Positions 53,376-64,000 of a DNA stretch of 64,000 nt are shown piece by piece; positions within the stretch are counted from its first letter, which is position 1; each line of letters opens with the position of its first letter. The stretch is taken from positions 2,356,001 to 2,420,000 of the forward strand of contig NW_027184084.1 of NCBI RefSeq assembly GCF_041296385.1. Reading direction: 5' to 3'. The translations under genes and the position numbers were made by a program. Source of the stretch: Aphelocoma coerulescens (Eukaryota; Chordata; Aves; Passeriformes; Corvidae). The notes under the pieces were generated by a model. The model saw nothing but the letters and a program-made list of their open reading frames with translations, did not search any database and was not told where the DNA came from.

Positions 53376-54518
53376 GGGGAGGATAAAACAAAGCTGGGGG
53401 GAAGGAATTGGGATCCTTTAGAACATCTCCCTCCGCCTTATAATTCCCCTCCTGGGGAAGCTCCTCCACAAGCAGGACCTCTGCCACAGGGAGAGGAAGC
53501 CCCACGTAGGGTAGAAAACCCCCAGCCATGCCACCGAGTTACACGCTCAAGAATAATAGAAGAAAGGGGAGAGGAAAAGTTATTTTCTTAAAGAGAGGTT
53601 CCTCTGGAGGGTGCACAGGGAGAAATTGGGTTTGTAAATGTTCCCTTAAACTCTACAGAGGTAAGAAGTTTTTAAGAAGAGATGAAAGCATTGTTAGAAA
53701 ACCCCTTGGGTTTGGCAGAACAGTTAGACCAATTTCTAGGGCCAAGCATATACACATGGAGAGAGATGCAATCCATTATGAGTATATTATTCACCCCAGA
53801 AGAACAACAAATGATTAGAATAGCGGGAATGAGAATATAGGAAAGGCAAAATCAACAAGGAGTCCCCGCTGATCAGAAAATGCCCCTTCAGAGTCCCCAG
53901 TGGGACCAGAAGCAACCTCAAGGTAGACCAAATACCGTTGATTTTTGAAACCTAATCTTAAGAGGAATAAAAGAGGCAGCCCCAGGAAGACAAAATGCAG
54001 CTCGGGCATTTGATAGCTGACAAGAAAAAGGTGAAACACCCATGGAATGGTTAGAGAGACAGAAAAACAATGCAGCAATTTTCTGGCGTTGACCCCTCTG
54101 GCCCAGTGGGACATGCGGTACTTAAAGTAAATTTTGTTACTCATTCCTGACCAAATATTCAAAAGAAGTTAGAAAAATTAGAAGATTGGCAAGAAAGGGG
54201 TTTAGAGGAATTATTAAAGGAAGCTCAGAAGGTGTATGTCCGGAGAGCCGAAGAAAAAGCAGAAGCCAAAGCGAGAATCACGATTGCCACTATGAAAGAG
54301 GCAGAATCCACAAACAAAAGGGGGGGAACCCAGAAAGGAAATGGGTCTGGACAGTGCTCGGAAATGCGGTCAGGGACCCCTGGGAAAGTAACAATAGGGA
54401 AATCAGAAAGACCTGTGGGAAAGTTTAGCTGTTGTGAAAAACGAGGTTCACTCTTAGTAAAATTTAAAAAAAGTTTAATAAAAGGGACAATTAGGAGACA
54501 ATAGCAAAAAGGGTATTA
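53376..54518 (+). pseudogene. gag: ERV1-B gag: linker, capsid, nucleocapsid
   Basis: A proline-rich linker (PPSAL/PPPYNSPP-type, about 53430-53470) is followed by capsid with ENPLGLAEQLDQFLG (about 53698) and the major homology region around 53985-54060 (GETPMEWLERQ, with a stop inside). A charged helix (VRRAEEKAEAKARI) then leads to a nucleocapsid with FSCCEKRG, a partial CCHC knuckle. Frameshifts occur throughout. No pol follows; the sequence switches to ERV1-C. Confidence 0.85.
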
Positions 54519-54902
54519 TGGCCGGGTGCTTTGGCAGATAGCCAAAAGCACACCTCTACATCCAAAAGATTGTCTTTAAAAGTACATCTCTTATTGCATA
54601 TTCATCACAATCATGCATGATTCATAAATTCTTTGGAGTTTCTGTGTATCATCCCATCAGCCTTATCTTCCTCCTTGGCTCCATGCCGTCTCTGTTCCCT
54701 CCATAAATTCTTCTCTCTGGTTTCTGGTTTTCTTCTTCTCTGATAAGATAGTCCAGGAATGTGAAGGCTTTCTCTGCCTATCTTTTCTAAATTGACTACA
54801 TAAACAATAGACATTCTATATCATTACATTACAGAACCTAGGTAAAGATTTTCTAACATTATGTAACATACAAAAACCCAACATCACAATACATTCATAA
54901 CA
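54519..54902 (-). repeat. ERV1-C 3' LTR (approximate end)
   Basis: The start (54902) is set by the polypurine tract. The end is placed at the CA in GCACCCGGCCA and could be off by some bases. The sequence is unlike the ERV1-A and ERV1-B LTRs. Confidence 0.6.
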
Positions 54903-54929
54903 GTACCTCACTTTTCCTTTTTTTACAGA

Positions 54930-56747
54930 TCATTTGGCTTGAGCAGTATCCCTTGTTTTCTAGCCTTTATTATTTGCTCATTTTTTTCACAAATCAATCT
55001 TGCTTCTTCAAAGGGGTCTTTGATGTCATTTTGCTTCTTCAACACCATGATCTTTTGTGCCATTCCAGATGTAGCCAATTTGGTTCCACAGGCATTGGTA
55101 CTATTTGCATGCCTTGGACCACAGTAGATATTAATCGAATGAAACAGCGTAGCAGGCAAGGGAGAAATATCAAGCCTGTGGTGGCACATAAAAGGAAGAA
55201 GCCTAGCTTCTTCCACCATTCTATTCCCAATACATTATCCCACCAGGTAAGTTTTAGTGCAGATTCCCACCTTTGGACTGGTACATAGGCTATTTTTCTG
55301 ATATTTTTGGCTATATCTAGGACGGCATCCCCATGGTCATCTGTCTTCAAACAACAATCTGATGTATTAAATTTTCCTCACACACCTCCTCCTTCAGCCA
55401 ATAGATAGTTTAAAGCCAACCTATTCTGATACACTGCAGCTCGTTTGGCTTTGTTGGCTAGATAGTAATTCCAATGCCTGACCAGTTTGGTTTGTTATTA
55501 TTTCTACAACTGCTTGGAGTCTTATAATCCAATTCAGCATGTAAACTGGGGTTCGATACCCCCAACTCCCATCTTGTGCCCAGGTGGCTGGCCCATACAT
55601 TTCAATTATGCGCTCAGCGGGCCATTCCTCGTCTCCCCATTTTTGAGATCCTCCAATCAATTCTTTATTATTTCTTTTTAGATCCTCATACACTGGTATT
55701 CCTAGTTGATCTCCGTCTGGCTCCGGTAAAAGAAAGAATCCTGGGTGTATGATTTCCAGGGTACAACTCCCTTTCCACTGAGAGGGGAGCTTTGCATATG
55801 CCCTTTTTCCACATATCCAAAATAGGCCATCTGGTGCCTTCCAGTAATCAAATTTTTGTTGACTTATATTTTCTCAAAATTCTGAAATGTCTGGGATCCC
55901 AAAACAAGGATTTTTTTTTTTCTATCATTGCATTGAAGGAGTTTGACCTTATTACTGTACTTACAATTCTCTTCTTTTGTTTTTCTCTGAGTCCAATACA
56001 GAGCTGGTTTCTCGGGTACCCACCATTTGAAAGTTCCAATACTGACCTTATATCTCTTACAGGGAATATTTCCTACTTCATTAAGGAAATTGTTCCCAGT
56101 ACACCAGAGACACTCCTCTCCTATCACTGTTGAACTCAGTACCCACCCTTCTGGTCTGTTTTCTCCCCTTATCTTTGTCCGATTCCACTTAAGGAGTTCT
56201 ATTGGACTTAAGCTACTGCCTTTCCATGGCCATTCCTCTGTCATCAGAGGCCCTCCACAGACCCAACAGTTGGTCACATTAAACTCCTTACCTATCCTTT
56301 CCCCCAATTCCACAAACAGGTTTTTTCCAAGTTTTGAGATATCCATTTCATTTTCCAATTGTTGTTTGAGTTTCACATACATATCTTGAATTTGGGTCAA
56401 TATAGAGTTAGATTACTGTGCTAGCCTTGCCTTTTTGTTTACCAGTTGATCTTTTACTAAGCCTGAGACTTTACTCCCAACAATCTATGTGAAACAAATC
56501 CATCTTTCCCCTTTTGGACATTTACTTCCCAACCTGCTACCACTTGTTCCTAAGTTTCTACAATCCAGTACTTTTTCCCATTTTGTATACAGTTTCCTAA
56601 TTTGGATGGGTTATAACAGCGACTGTTGACATGGGTATGCGCAATGAAAAAGGAACCTCAGTGTTTTTCCATATACAGCTTTCGGTAACACCAGTGGCAT
56701 GGCTTTTTTGGTATCCCAAGAGGGAAGAGACAAAAAAGGAGTGACAG
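54930..56747 (-). pseudogene. env: ERV1-C env (surface and transmembrane subunits)
   Basis: The surface subunit has the CXXC motif CWVC in NVTNCWVCGGP (about 56250-56280). The transmembrane subunit has a long heptad region ([19 protein letters not shown]), an immunosuppressive-type domain and the CX6CC region near 55355-55385, where the first Cys codon has become a stop. A hydrophobic anchor follows (LGFFLLCATTGLIFLPCLL, about 55145-55200). The CXXC/CX6CC pair is typical of gamma-type env. Stops and frameshifts make it non-functional, and the N-terminus is cut off by ERVL-B. Confidence 0.88.
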
Positions 56748-57362
56748 TGTCTTGGGGTGACTTTATGATGTGTATCCCATATCGCTGCCTTATGCCCAGG
56801 AATTAATTCTTGTGCCTTTCTATGCCTTTAAACTGAGCAAAAGTTTTTCAAAGCAGTTTGCAGCTTTTTCAAGGTCACACAGAGATAGCGACTTTTTTTT
56901 CAGCTGCGGCAGGGAAGCGAGGAAGCACCCGGCTTGCGGGGTTTTTTCCAGTCAGCTTTTGGCCAGTTTTTTCAGCTTTCTTTTTCTCCAGAGAGAGACT
57001 GAGAGTTGAACTTTTTCCTTCCCTGGAATTTCAGATTTTCTCCCTTGTCTGCTGGACTGTTTCAATATCAGAACACATTGGGAGGACTTTCCACCGAGCA
57101 CAGAGGGCCTGGCCCTGGGCCAAGCCCCAGCTCCGAGGAGATCAAAGGGAGGACTCTAACACTTTCCCAGGTTTTTTCTCCACAACGAGAGATTTTTATT
57201 ATTTCGCATTATTTTCCTTTTCCCGTGTGTTTGTTAAATAAATAGTTTTTATCTCTTTCACTTTCCTTCGAGGAAAATTTATTTTTCCTGAGCCTGGTGG
57301 GGGAAGGAGTGGTTGTGCCTTCTCTCAGAGGATATATTTCTAAATCTGACCAAACCAGACCA
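56748..57362 (+). repeat. ERVL-B 5' LTR
   Basis: It starts TGTCTTGGGGTGAC and ends CCAGACCA. The two solo copies at 29157 and 32460 confirm both ends. It contains AATAAA at about 57238. Confidence 0.92.
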
Positions 57363-57467
57363 AATGTAGTGGTGCCCAACTGCGTGGATCGAAGGAAAGT
57401 GAAAAGACTGTGCTAATTACATTTTGGTTTGAATTTACTTATTCTGTGTTGGGATAAAATAGTCACC

Positions 57468-58151
57468 ATGTTGGTTGAGTTCATAACGTTTCTCTGGCTT
57501 GATATATTCATGTCTTTCTGGTCCGTAGGCTTGTTTAAGGTACTATTGCCTTTCTGGTCCCTAGACCTATTTGCCTATCCACAACTTGGTCCGATCTTAT
57601 CCTTGATAAGGAATTTTTGCAGAGCAGGGACATGAATTCGGATTTCTATTTTGCTGTGCTCGGTGATAATGATTTATAAGAAGTTGACAGAGGTACAGGC
57701 AGCTGTTCGAAGTGTGTATGAGAAATGTTTTTTCTCCATCCTAACCCCAGTCCTAGCTTTAGTAGCCTGTTTTGGGAATTTATTAGTAACTGCACCCGGA
57801 TTGTTAGAAGAGGAGGAGACGGGGTTTCCCTTCCCTTTAAATTTGATAGGTTATCTTTTGAGAATGTTCAGTTTCCCCTGGATGTTAAACAGACCACCTT
57901 CCTGGTATTTTATCTGGTAAGCTTCCTCTATGTGTTTCACAGCTTGTCTAGAATGGGAGCTCAGATTTCCCGGGTGACTTCCGAGACACCTGACCCAGAG
58001 GTGGAAAATCCTGAGTGGTGTGGGGAATGGGAGGATATGGGCCAAACCCTGAAGAAATTCTCTGACCCAATGGTTTGCAATTTTCCCCCTGAACAAGTTC
58101 AGAAACCAGCTGAGGTGGGGAAATATCTGAAAGAGAAATACAATGACAATT
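57468..58151 (+). pseudogene. gag: ERVL-B gag, N-terminal part
   Basis: The ATG at 57468 (CACCATG) opens a very hydrophobic N-terminus (FITFLWLDIFMSFW, LFKVLLPFW), with a stop at 57633 and a frameshift near 57800. FENVQFPLDV and FLVFYLVSFLYVF correspond to the block FENIEFPLDV plus membrane-like segment in ERVL-A Gag. So the hydrophobic Gag N-terminus is shared by two separate ERVL lineages. ERVK-F interrupts it at 58152. Confidence 0.85.
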
Positions 58152-58500
58152 TGTAGAGGGATTCCTTGTGGAATATAGGATACCCCAGGAGAGCTTGGGC
58201 ATCCCAGGGCTGTTGCAGAAGTACCCCTGATGGGGCCTCAGGCTGAAAATAGGCTTGCAAGGCACCTGCTAGCTGGCAGCCTTGAACAGCCTTGGGAAAA
58301 GGTATACACTGATCAGCTCCCCCGCTGCTTAGAGGCTTTCTCATGGGAAAGGGGCGTGAACTTTGAAGAGATATAACTTGGTGTAAGTGAACAATAAAGG
58401 GGAGCACGATGCTCAAATCGTATCGGTGTTTGTATCGTGACTCTGGCTGGATTCTCCTGCTCCCGGGACCCCCCCCCCCCCCCCCCCCCCCCCCACTATA
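58152..58500 (+). repeat. ERVK-F 5' LTR
   Basis: It starts TGTAGAGGGATTCC, with AATAAA at about 58392. Near the end a run of 26 C (58469-58494) replaces the GACCGCCCCCTGCTGCA end seen in the 3' LTR. Confidence 0.9.
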
Positions 58501-58826
58501 TGTGGCGCCCAAACAGCAGGGACTCGAGTGAGTTTTGCTATATGCAGGTTCGCTTCAATGCGGTAAGACTCCGAATTTCATCGTATCGGTGCGGGGGAGC
58601 CAGGGGAACCAGAGCGGGTGGCCCCAAAGCCGAGTAAAGCTGGGGGCCCGGTCTCAAAGCAGAATAGAAGGCCGGAGGATAAGTCCCAAAGCCGAGTAAA
58701 GCCGGGGGCTAAACCTCAAAGCCAAGTGGCCAGAGACCATATTTTCGGGCTGGCCGAGCGGGTACCCGCAGCCAAGAAGCTATGGACTACGGGGCAGGAC
58801 CTCGACTCCTAGCTAATATTCTCTCT

Positions 58827-60698
58827 ATGAGAGGAGAGATTGTGAAAGACCGAGATCTGAAAGCCCTAGGTCTGAGGGCCCAGGAACATGCATTATTGAG
58901 TTATACTTCGCTTTTGTTTTAGACCAAAGCATGGGGGGAAGTTGGAAACGAACTGTGGCTGTCCATGTTTGAGGGAGGAAAGGAAGGTAAAGAAGCTAAA
59001 GCTCTCGGCTTAACCTGGAGGGCAGTAACTAGCACTCTCGCAGAGATGAAAACAGAGAGGACAGTGGCCGCGGCCGCCATAGAGGCTTTAGAGAGTGGCA
59101 GCTCTGGGTGTGGTGGCTCCAGGAAAGGAACAGATGGGGGTCTTACGGAGCGGCAGCCAGAGACCAGGGTGGAGTCCAGGGTTGCACGGTTCTTTGGGCT
59201 GGCTGCGAGAAAACCAATTAAAGGCACAGCAGCACCCGTCCGCTCACTGCAGGAGTTGCTGGACTCGGCAGGGCAGGATGTTATCCCTCCGACGTCTGAG
59301 AGAGAAATGGCTGCGAAAGCGGAAGCAGAGCCGCTGGACTCAGGTGGCGGGGCACAGGCGGGCCAAGGAGACACAGGCGGTCCTGGTGCCCAGCCAAAAG
59401 CGGCAGAGCGCAACCCCCTCTCTGCCAGACAGCAGGGCAACGTCCGGCAGTGAAGCAGCTTCTGCGGTTTTGTCGCCTGCAGGGCCAGAGCCAGCCAGGG
59501 CTTCTGGGGGTCAGCCCCAAGAGGGGGAGAAGCACCAAGAAATGATGCAAGAAGTAATCAAAAGGCTTGCTGACTTATCTACATGGCAAGACGCGCTAGA
59601 GTCCAAAGCTTGTGATGTTACACCATCAGCACCGTGGCAGTTAGCGCTCAAACCTCCTACGTTCCCATCAGGAGAATCAAGCACAGTGCCTACAGCCCCT
59701 CTATTCCCGCGAGGGGAGATGCAGCCGTCATTTCCATCAACCCCGACGGAGAGGACTGACCCATTGTGAAGGAGATGGAATGGAGTTATCCGTGATGCAA
59801 TCACTGAGGGTGATTGGCAAGCAGTGAATGCCCTCGCTTGCCCTGTACAGATACAAGGGGACACTGCAAAGTGGGAACCCCATGATTGGAAGATCTTGCA
59901 GCAAGCCAAGCAAACGGTCACCATGCATGGCTTGCGGTCTGAAGCTGCATGAAGCATTCTGCAGTTTATCTTTACAGCAGATGTCCTGTGTCCTAATGAT
60001 TGCATCAGCATCCCACAGTTGTTATTAACCCCTTCACAGCTAGCAAACACCAAGGTGACACACAAGACCCACTATATGCACTCCAAGCTGACATGCTAAC
60101 TGGGAGTGGGGCTTACGGGGCGATGGTGACACAGCTGACCATGCCCGTAGTCATTCATCAGTTGTCATAGACTCTTTCCCACAAAGCCTTGTTGTCAGTA
60201 CCTGAAAAGAAGAAGTCTGTCCCGTATGCAGCAGTCCGACAGGGGCTGTCAGAACCATATGGTCGGTTCATCAACCGTTTGTCAGCAGCCTTAAAGGATG
60301 CAACTGAGCTCTCTGAAGAGCTCCAAGAGCAAATGTTCAGAACACTCGCCTTTGAAAATGCTAACAGGCAAACTAAGACAATTCTTGCCACGCTGCCCCA
60401 AGGAGCAGGTGTAGACGAGATGCTCGTGCATGCTACCCGTGTGGAACAGTCATCTCAAACAGCTGCTTTTACTGCAACGCTGCAGAATGTCCTGCAACAA
60501 CAGGGACAAGTCATCCCCGCAGCACTGACCAGAGGGGTGCCCAGCAAGTGGTGCCATGCTACGCATACAAGACCCCGAAGCGAGAAGGCGCAGTCACCAT
60601 CGGCTCCTGAGGAAAGTGACACCACTACCATAACAGCTGGAACTCTGGGACCTCCATCCCGAGAAGCCTTGGGAGAGGCTGCAGACGTGGCTGAGTGA
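58827..60698 (+). pseudogene. gag: ERVK-F gag (matrix to capsid)
   Basis: Matrix starts at 58827 and meets a TAG at 58920 in the same frame. It continues to 59453, shifts at about 59440 into a Pro/Ser-rich linker to 59769, then capsid (TEGDWQAVNALACPV, about 59805) with a stop at 59949. The capsid C-terminal domain at 60189-60698 has the major homology region (VRQGLSEPYGRFINRL) of betaretroviral type. No nucleocapsid knuckle survives. The leader before gag (58610-58740) repeats a CCAAAGCCGAGTAAAGC unit. Confidence 0.87.
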
Positions 60699-60739
60699 AG
60701 GAGCTGAGGACTTGCCAGATCCACCACTCTCCGTAGCAG

Positions 60740-61573
60740 GAGAAATAGCGAGACCCTGGGGTGAATGTAACAGCTGCCCTGGGTGGTTGCTAGTGACTTG
60801 TGGTGGGTGTTGGGGAACCCTCTCCAAAGGCAAAACTAAGAAGGAGAGTTGCATAAATTTTTGGGTGTAGCACCAGACACAGAGGTAGAGTGAGAAATTG
60901 TTTTTTGATTGTCTTGAGACAGGAGCATTAGCAGACATTTTCAATCAGCTGTCCACCCATTAAGATCGAGTGAAGGCAGTTAATTTGGCTAGCATCTATG
61001 TTTTTATCTGGTGCTTCAGCAGCCAGGGCTCACGCTATTTTGCATAAACTTGCTTGCTGGGAGAGGGATAAGTTAAACATAACTTCGCAGATGCTTGATG
61101 AGTTAAGCGTAGATGTTACTAGTGTTAGACATACAATATTACAAAATCGAGCAGCCATTGATTTTCTACTACTAGCCCACGGCCACGGCTGTGAAGAGTT
61201 CCAGGGTATGTGCTGTATGAATCTTTCTGACCACTCTGTCCCAATTCACAAGCACCTCTCTGACCTCCAGAGGGACCTACACATCCTTCAGGAGACAGAT
61301 GACCCTAGTGGAGATTGGCTTAAGGGTCTGGGTATCACCAGATGGCTACGTACCTTGGTAGTAGAAGGCTGCCGATTGCTATTTGTAGTTATATTAGACT
61401 TAATAATACTTGGATATATTTTTTTTTGCCTTAAAGCATGGCTGCAAAAAATCATCAACCAGACCTGGGTTGCCCAAAAAGAAAACGGGGGATGCGAAGA
61501 GGGATTCCTTGTGGAATATAGGATATCCCAGGAGAGCTTGGGCATCCCAGGGCTGTTGCAGAAGTACTCCTGA
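60740..61573 (+). pseudogene. env: ERVK-F env transmembrane remnant with 191-codon open frame
   Basis: An unassigned stretch to 60997 is followed by an open frame at 60998-61573. It has a heptad-like helix, an immunosuppressive-type domain, CX6CC (61190-61216), a hydrophobic anchor (LLFVVILDLIILGYIFF) and a cytoplasmic tail that runs into the 3' LTR. It resembles the ERVK-E transmembrane subunit and alpharetroviral ones. The surface subunit and fusion peptide are missing, so it cannot be a functional env. Confidence 0.85.
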
Positions 61574-61826
61574 CGGGGCCTCAGGCTGAAAATAGGCTTG
61601 CAAGGCACCTGCTAGCTGGCAGCCTTGAACAGCCTTGGGAAAAGGTATACACTGGTCAGCTCCCCCGCTGCTTAGAGGCTTTCTCATGGGAAAGGGGCGT
61701 GAACTTTGAAGAGATATAACTTGGTGTAAGTGAACAATAAAGGGGAGCACGATGCTCAAATCGTATCGGTGTTTGTATCGTGACTCTGGCTGGATTCTCC
61801 TGCTCCCGGGACCGCCCCCTGCTGCA
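61493..61826 (+). repeat. ERVK-F 3' LTR
   Basis: It starts TGCGAAGAGGG right after the polypurine tract (AAAAAGAAAACGGGGGA) and ends CTGCTGCA, followed by ACAATT. Its intact end shows that the poly-C tract in the 5' LTR is secondary. Confidence 0.92.
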
Positions 61827-61832
61827 ACAATT

Positions 61833-63093
61833 CTAATGAGAACAAGCTCCTTGCAATATGTTGGGCTTTGGCATATGCCAATCCACACTGCAGCAGGTAA
61901 AGGTAGAGGGGCAGGAAGATAAATCAGCAAAGCCCACAGACATCTCAGCCAAAGCAGACAGCAAGCCCAAACCAAATGGAGAGCCTAAGCCATTTACAGT
62001 GGCTCCTGTCACGAGGAAAAAACACACAACCAAAACTGATCACCCAGTGAAAGATGATGATGATGCAGGGGAAGGAACCTCAAAACCACCAACCTACTCT
62101 GGCACAGAAACCACTACTGAGTCCATGTCCATAAAGGACCTTCACAGCCTAAGAAAGGACTACACCTGACAGTCTGATGAATCCGTAATAAGTTGGATGG
62201 TCCATATTTGGGATGCTGCAGGTGATGATGTGATGCTGGAAGGTGCCGAAGCGAGGCATTTGGGATCCCTGTCACATGACCCAGTTATCGACCAAATGAT
62301 GATAAGGGCAGCTGATTCTGCCAGTCTCTGGAAACGGGTCTTGAATGGCATGAGGGATAGATATCTGTGCACAGGTGATTTCTATATGCAGCAAACCCAG
62401 TGGAAGACCATAGAACAAGGGATCCAGTGCCTGAGAGTACTAGGAGTGGTAGAGATTGTCTTCACAGATGACCCAGGATGGAGGAGTCCAGACCGGGTCA
62501 GAGTTAATCCATTCATTTGGCGAAAAATCATACAGCTTGAGCCACAAGAATATGCTTCTGCTTTAACAGTAATGAAACCAAACTACGGTGCGAATGAGAC
62601 CGTGCAGGATATGGCAGTGAAGCTCCGAGCATATGCAGATTCTGTGCATGGCCCAACACATGCAAAAGTTGCAGCTGTGGAAACACGTATGCAGAAAGTG
62701 GAAGATAAGATAGAGAAGATGTACCAGAAACGCAAGAAGGAGATCAAAGAGGGCCTTCTCCAAAACTCGGCAGTACAGATCAGAGATTCTGATACCCAAC
62801 GCGGACGTTCCCCAGAGAGAAAGTACATCCAACAAAGGGAGCTGTGGGATTTCCTGTGTGACAGTGGGGAAAACATGAGGAGGTGGGAAGGACAACCCAC
62901 TTCTGCTCTGGCAGCACGAGCACGTGAATTGCAGGAGTGCAAGCCTCAGAAAGGAGATTCTACCAAAAAGGAAGTAGCTCCAGTTGCCTGTAGCCAAACT
63001 GCTGGAAATTATGGAAAAGACAATGACATGTCCAATTCCCATGAAGGAACCGCTAAGATGCAGGCCCAGGGAAAGAAGGATAACCAGGCATAG
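61833..63093 (+). pseudogene. gag: ERVL-B gag, C-terminal part
   Basis: A charged linker (61858-62166) ends at a TGA at 62167-62169. The capsid-like region continues in the same frame at 62197-63093 (WMVHIWDAAGDDVMLEGAEARHLGSL and onward). A predicted coiled coil (KVEDKIEKMYQKRKKEIKEG) lies at about 62698-62750. No zinc knuckle is present. It ends with TAG at 63091 before pol. Confidence 0.9.
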
Positions 63094-64000
63094 AGGGGCC
63101 CTGCCTCTAGCCAGGTAGAGGGCAGGGAAAAATGTGTTTTTTGGACTGTGTGGATTCGTTGGCCTGGTACATCAGAACCACAAAAATATGATGCCATGGT
63201 TGACACTGGTGCGCAGTGTACAATAATCCCATCACAACATGTGGGGGTAGAATCTGTTTCTATTTCTGGTGTACCAGGTGGATACAAAGATTTGACCTTG
63301 GTGGAAGCTGAGGTGAGCCTGACTAGAAATGAGTGGAAGAAACATCTCATTGTGACTGGTCCAGAGGCCCCGTGCATTTTGGGCATAGACTTCCTCCAGA
63401 ACGGGTATTTTAGAGTCCCAAAGGGACTCAAGTGGGCTTTTGGAATAGCTGCTGTGGAGACAGAGGGCATTAAGCAATTGAACACTTTGCCCTGACTATC
63501 AGAGAACCCATCTGCAGTCGGCCTTCTGAAGGTGGAAGAACAAAGAGTACCAATTGCTACCTCAACAGTGCATCGCCGACAGTACCGGACAACTGGAGAT
63601 GCTGTGATTCCCATCCACAAGATGATCAGTGAGCTAGAGAGCCAAGAGGTGGTCAGCAAGACCCACTCACCCTTCAATAGTCCCATTTGGCCTGTGCGCA
63701 AGTCTGACGGGGAATGGAGATTGACAGTGGACTATCGTGCCTTGAATGAAGTGACTCCACCACTGAGCGCTGCTGTGCCGGACATGTTGGAGCTCCAGTA
63801 CAAGCTGGAGTCCAAAGCAGCCAAGTGGTATGCCACTAATGACATTGCTAATACATTTTTCTCCATTCCTCTGGCAGCAGAGTGCAGGCCTCAGTTTGCC
63901 TTCACCTGGAGGGGTGTGCAGTACACCTGGAACCGACTGCCCCAGGGGTGGAAGTACAGTCCCACCATCTGCCACGGACTGATCCAGGCTGCACTGGAAG
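63094..64000 (+). pseudogene. pol: ERVL-B protease and reverse transcriptase (partial)
   Basis: It is in frame with gag after the TAG. The protease active site VDTGAQ is at about 63199, and a TGA at 63493-63495 follows. RT continues in the same frame with WRLTVDYRALNE, a palm block where ERVL-A has YSTIDIANAFF but this copy has YATNDIANTFF, and LPQGWKYSP. The window ends before the YIDD box. Confidence 0.9.

Larger units (their letters stand above)
54519..56747 (-). mobile_element. ERV1-C: 3' end of a gamma-like provirus (env plus LTR)
   Basis: The minus strand carries env and then a polypurine tract (AAAAAAAGGAAAAGTGAGGTAC, ending 54903). An LTR follows, starting TGTTATGAATG at 54902 and ending near 54519. 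The rest of the element is displaced beyond ERVL-B, outside the window. It probably inserted into ERV1-B. I could not confirm a duplication because the other end is not visible. Confidence 0.75.
58152..61826 (+). mobile_element. ERVK-F: young, internally deleted provirus (gag plus env remnant)
   Basis: LTRs are at 58152-58500 and 61493-61826, with only about four base differences outside a poly-C expansion. The 6-bp duplication ACAATT lies at 58146-58151 and 61827-61832. A tRNA-Lys primer site (TGGCGCCCAAACAGCAGGGAC, 58503) starts the internal region. Gag is present with frameshifts. Pro and pol are missing, and the end of env remains. Confidence 0.94.
56748..64000 (+). mobile_element. ERVL-B: class III provirus running off the window
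   Basis: The 5' LTR at 56748-57362 is followed by a tRNA-Lys-like primer site (57370-57387), gag split by ERVK-F, an in-frame TAG, protease and RT to the window end. It is related to ERVL-A in protein but has a different LTR family, the one seen as solo LTRs at 29157 and 32460. It inserted into ERV1-C env. Confidence 0.93.

Overview
The window is a dense stack of endogenous retroviruses (ERVs) with no recognisable host gene. Element types suggest a bird nuclear genome: beta-like ERVK proviruses with dUTPase-protease and tRNA-Trp-like primer sites, class III ERVL elements, gamma-like ERV1 elements, and long runs of LTRs. The density and nesting resemble repeat-rich avian heterochromatin such as a W chromosome. 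That placement is inference; only the ERV content is seen.

Left nest (1-46322). The outermost layer is ERVL-C, whose integrase and 3' end survive at 44244-45509. ERVK-E (+) lies inside it, at 3748-8798 and 43227-44243. ERVK-E is interrupted by ERVK-A (+, 1-3747, 5' end outside the window) and by the env-less ERV1-A (-, 8799-43226, TSD CTGC). ERV1-A is about 7.6 kb when its insertions are subtracted. It carries eight later insertions: a solo LTR at 8925-9656; provirus ERVK-B at 10914-16706 (TSD TTCCAC); provirus ERVL-A at 17900-24542, which itself holds a solo LTR at 21377-21820; a solo LTR at 24577-25488 (TSD CAGGG); provirus ERVK-C at 25872-34416 (TSD GGAGCT), which holds three solo LTRs; a mini-LTR element at 35491-37479 (TSD AACTT); a solo LTR at 38076-38967 (TSD CTTTT); and a solo LTR of the mini-element's family at 39211-40499 (TSD CGTTT). 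The deepest chain is five levels: ERVL-C, ERVK-E, ERV1-A, ERVK-C, solo LTR.

Right nest (46323-64000). ERV1-B (+) has a 5' LTR, a leader with a 43-bp tandem repeat, and gag. It is split by ERVK-D (-, 48274-53375, TSD GGGGAG). The 3' end of ERV1-C (-), LTR plus env, follows. It is cut by ERVL-B (+, 56748 to window end), which contains the young provirus ERVK-F (58152-61826, TSD ACAATT).

How the parts relate. ERVK-A, B and D share one internal deletion that removes reverse transcriptase, yet they are separate insertions. They are therefore best read as a non-autonomous lineage copied in trans by an RT-bearing relative such as ERVK-C. The most intact reading frames are ERVK-B gag (916 codons), ERVL-A gag, and the ERVL-A RNase H-integrase frame. 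Everything else is broken. By eye, LTR-LTR differences are about 1% (ERVK-B, ERVK-F), 4-5% (ERVK-C, ERV1-A) and 8% (ERVK-D).
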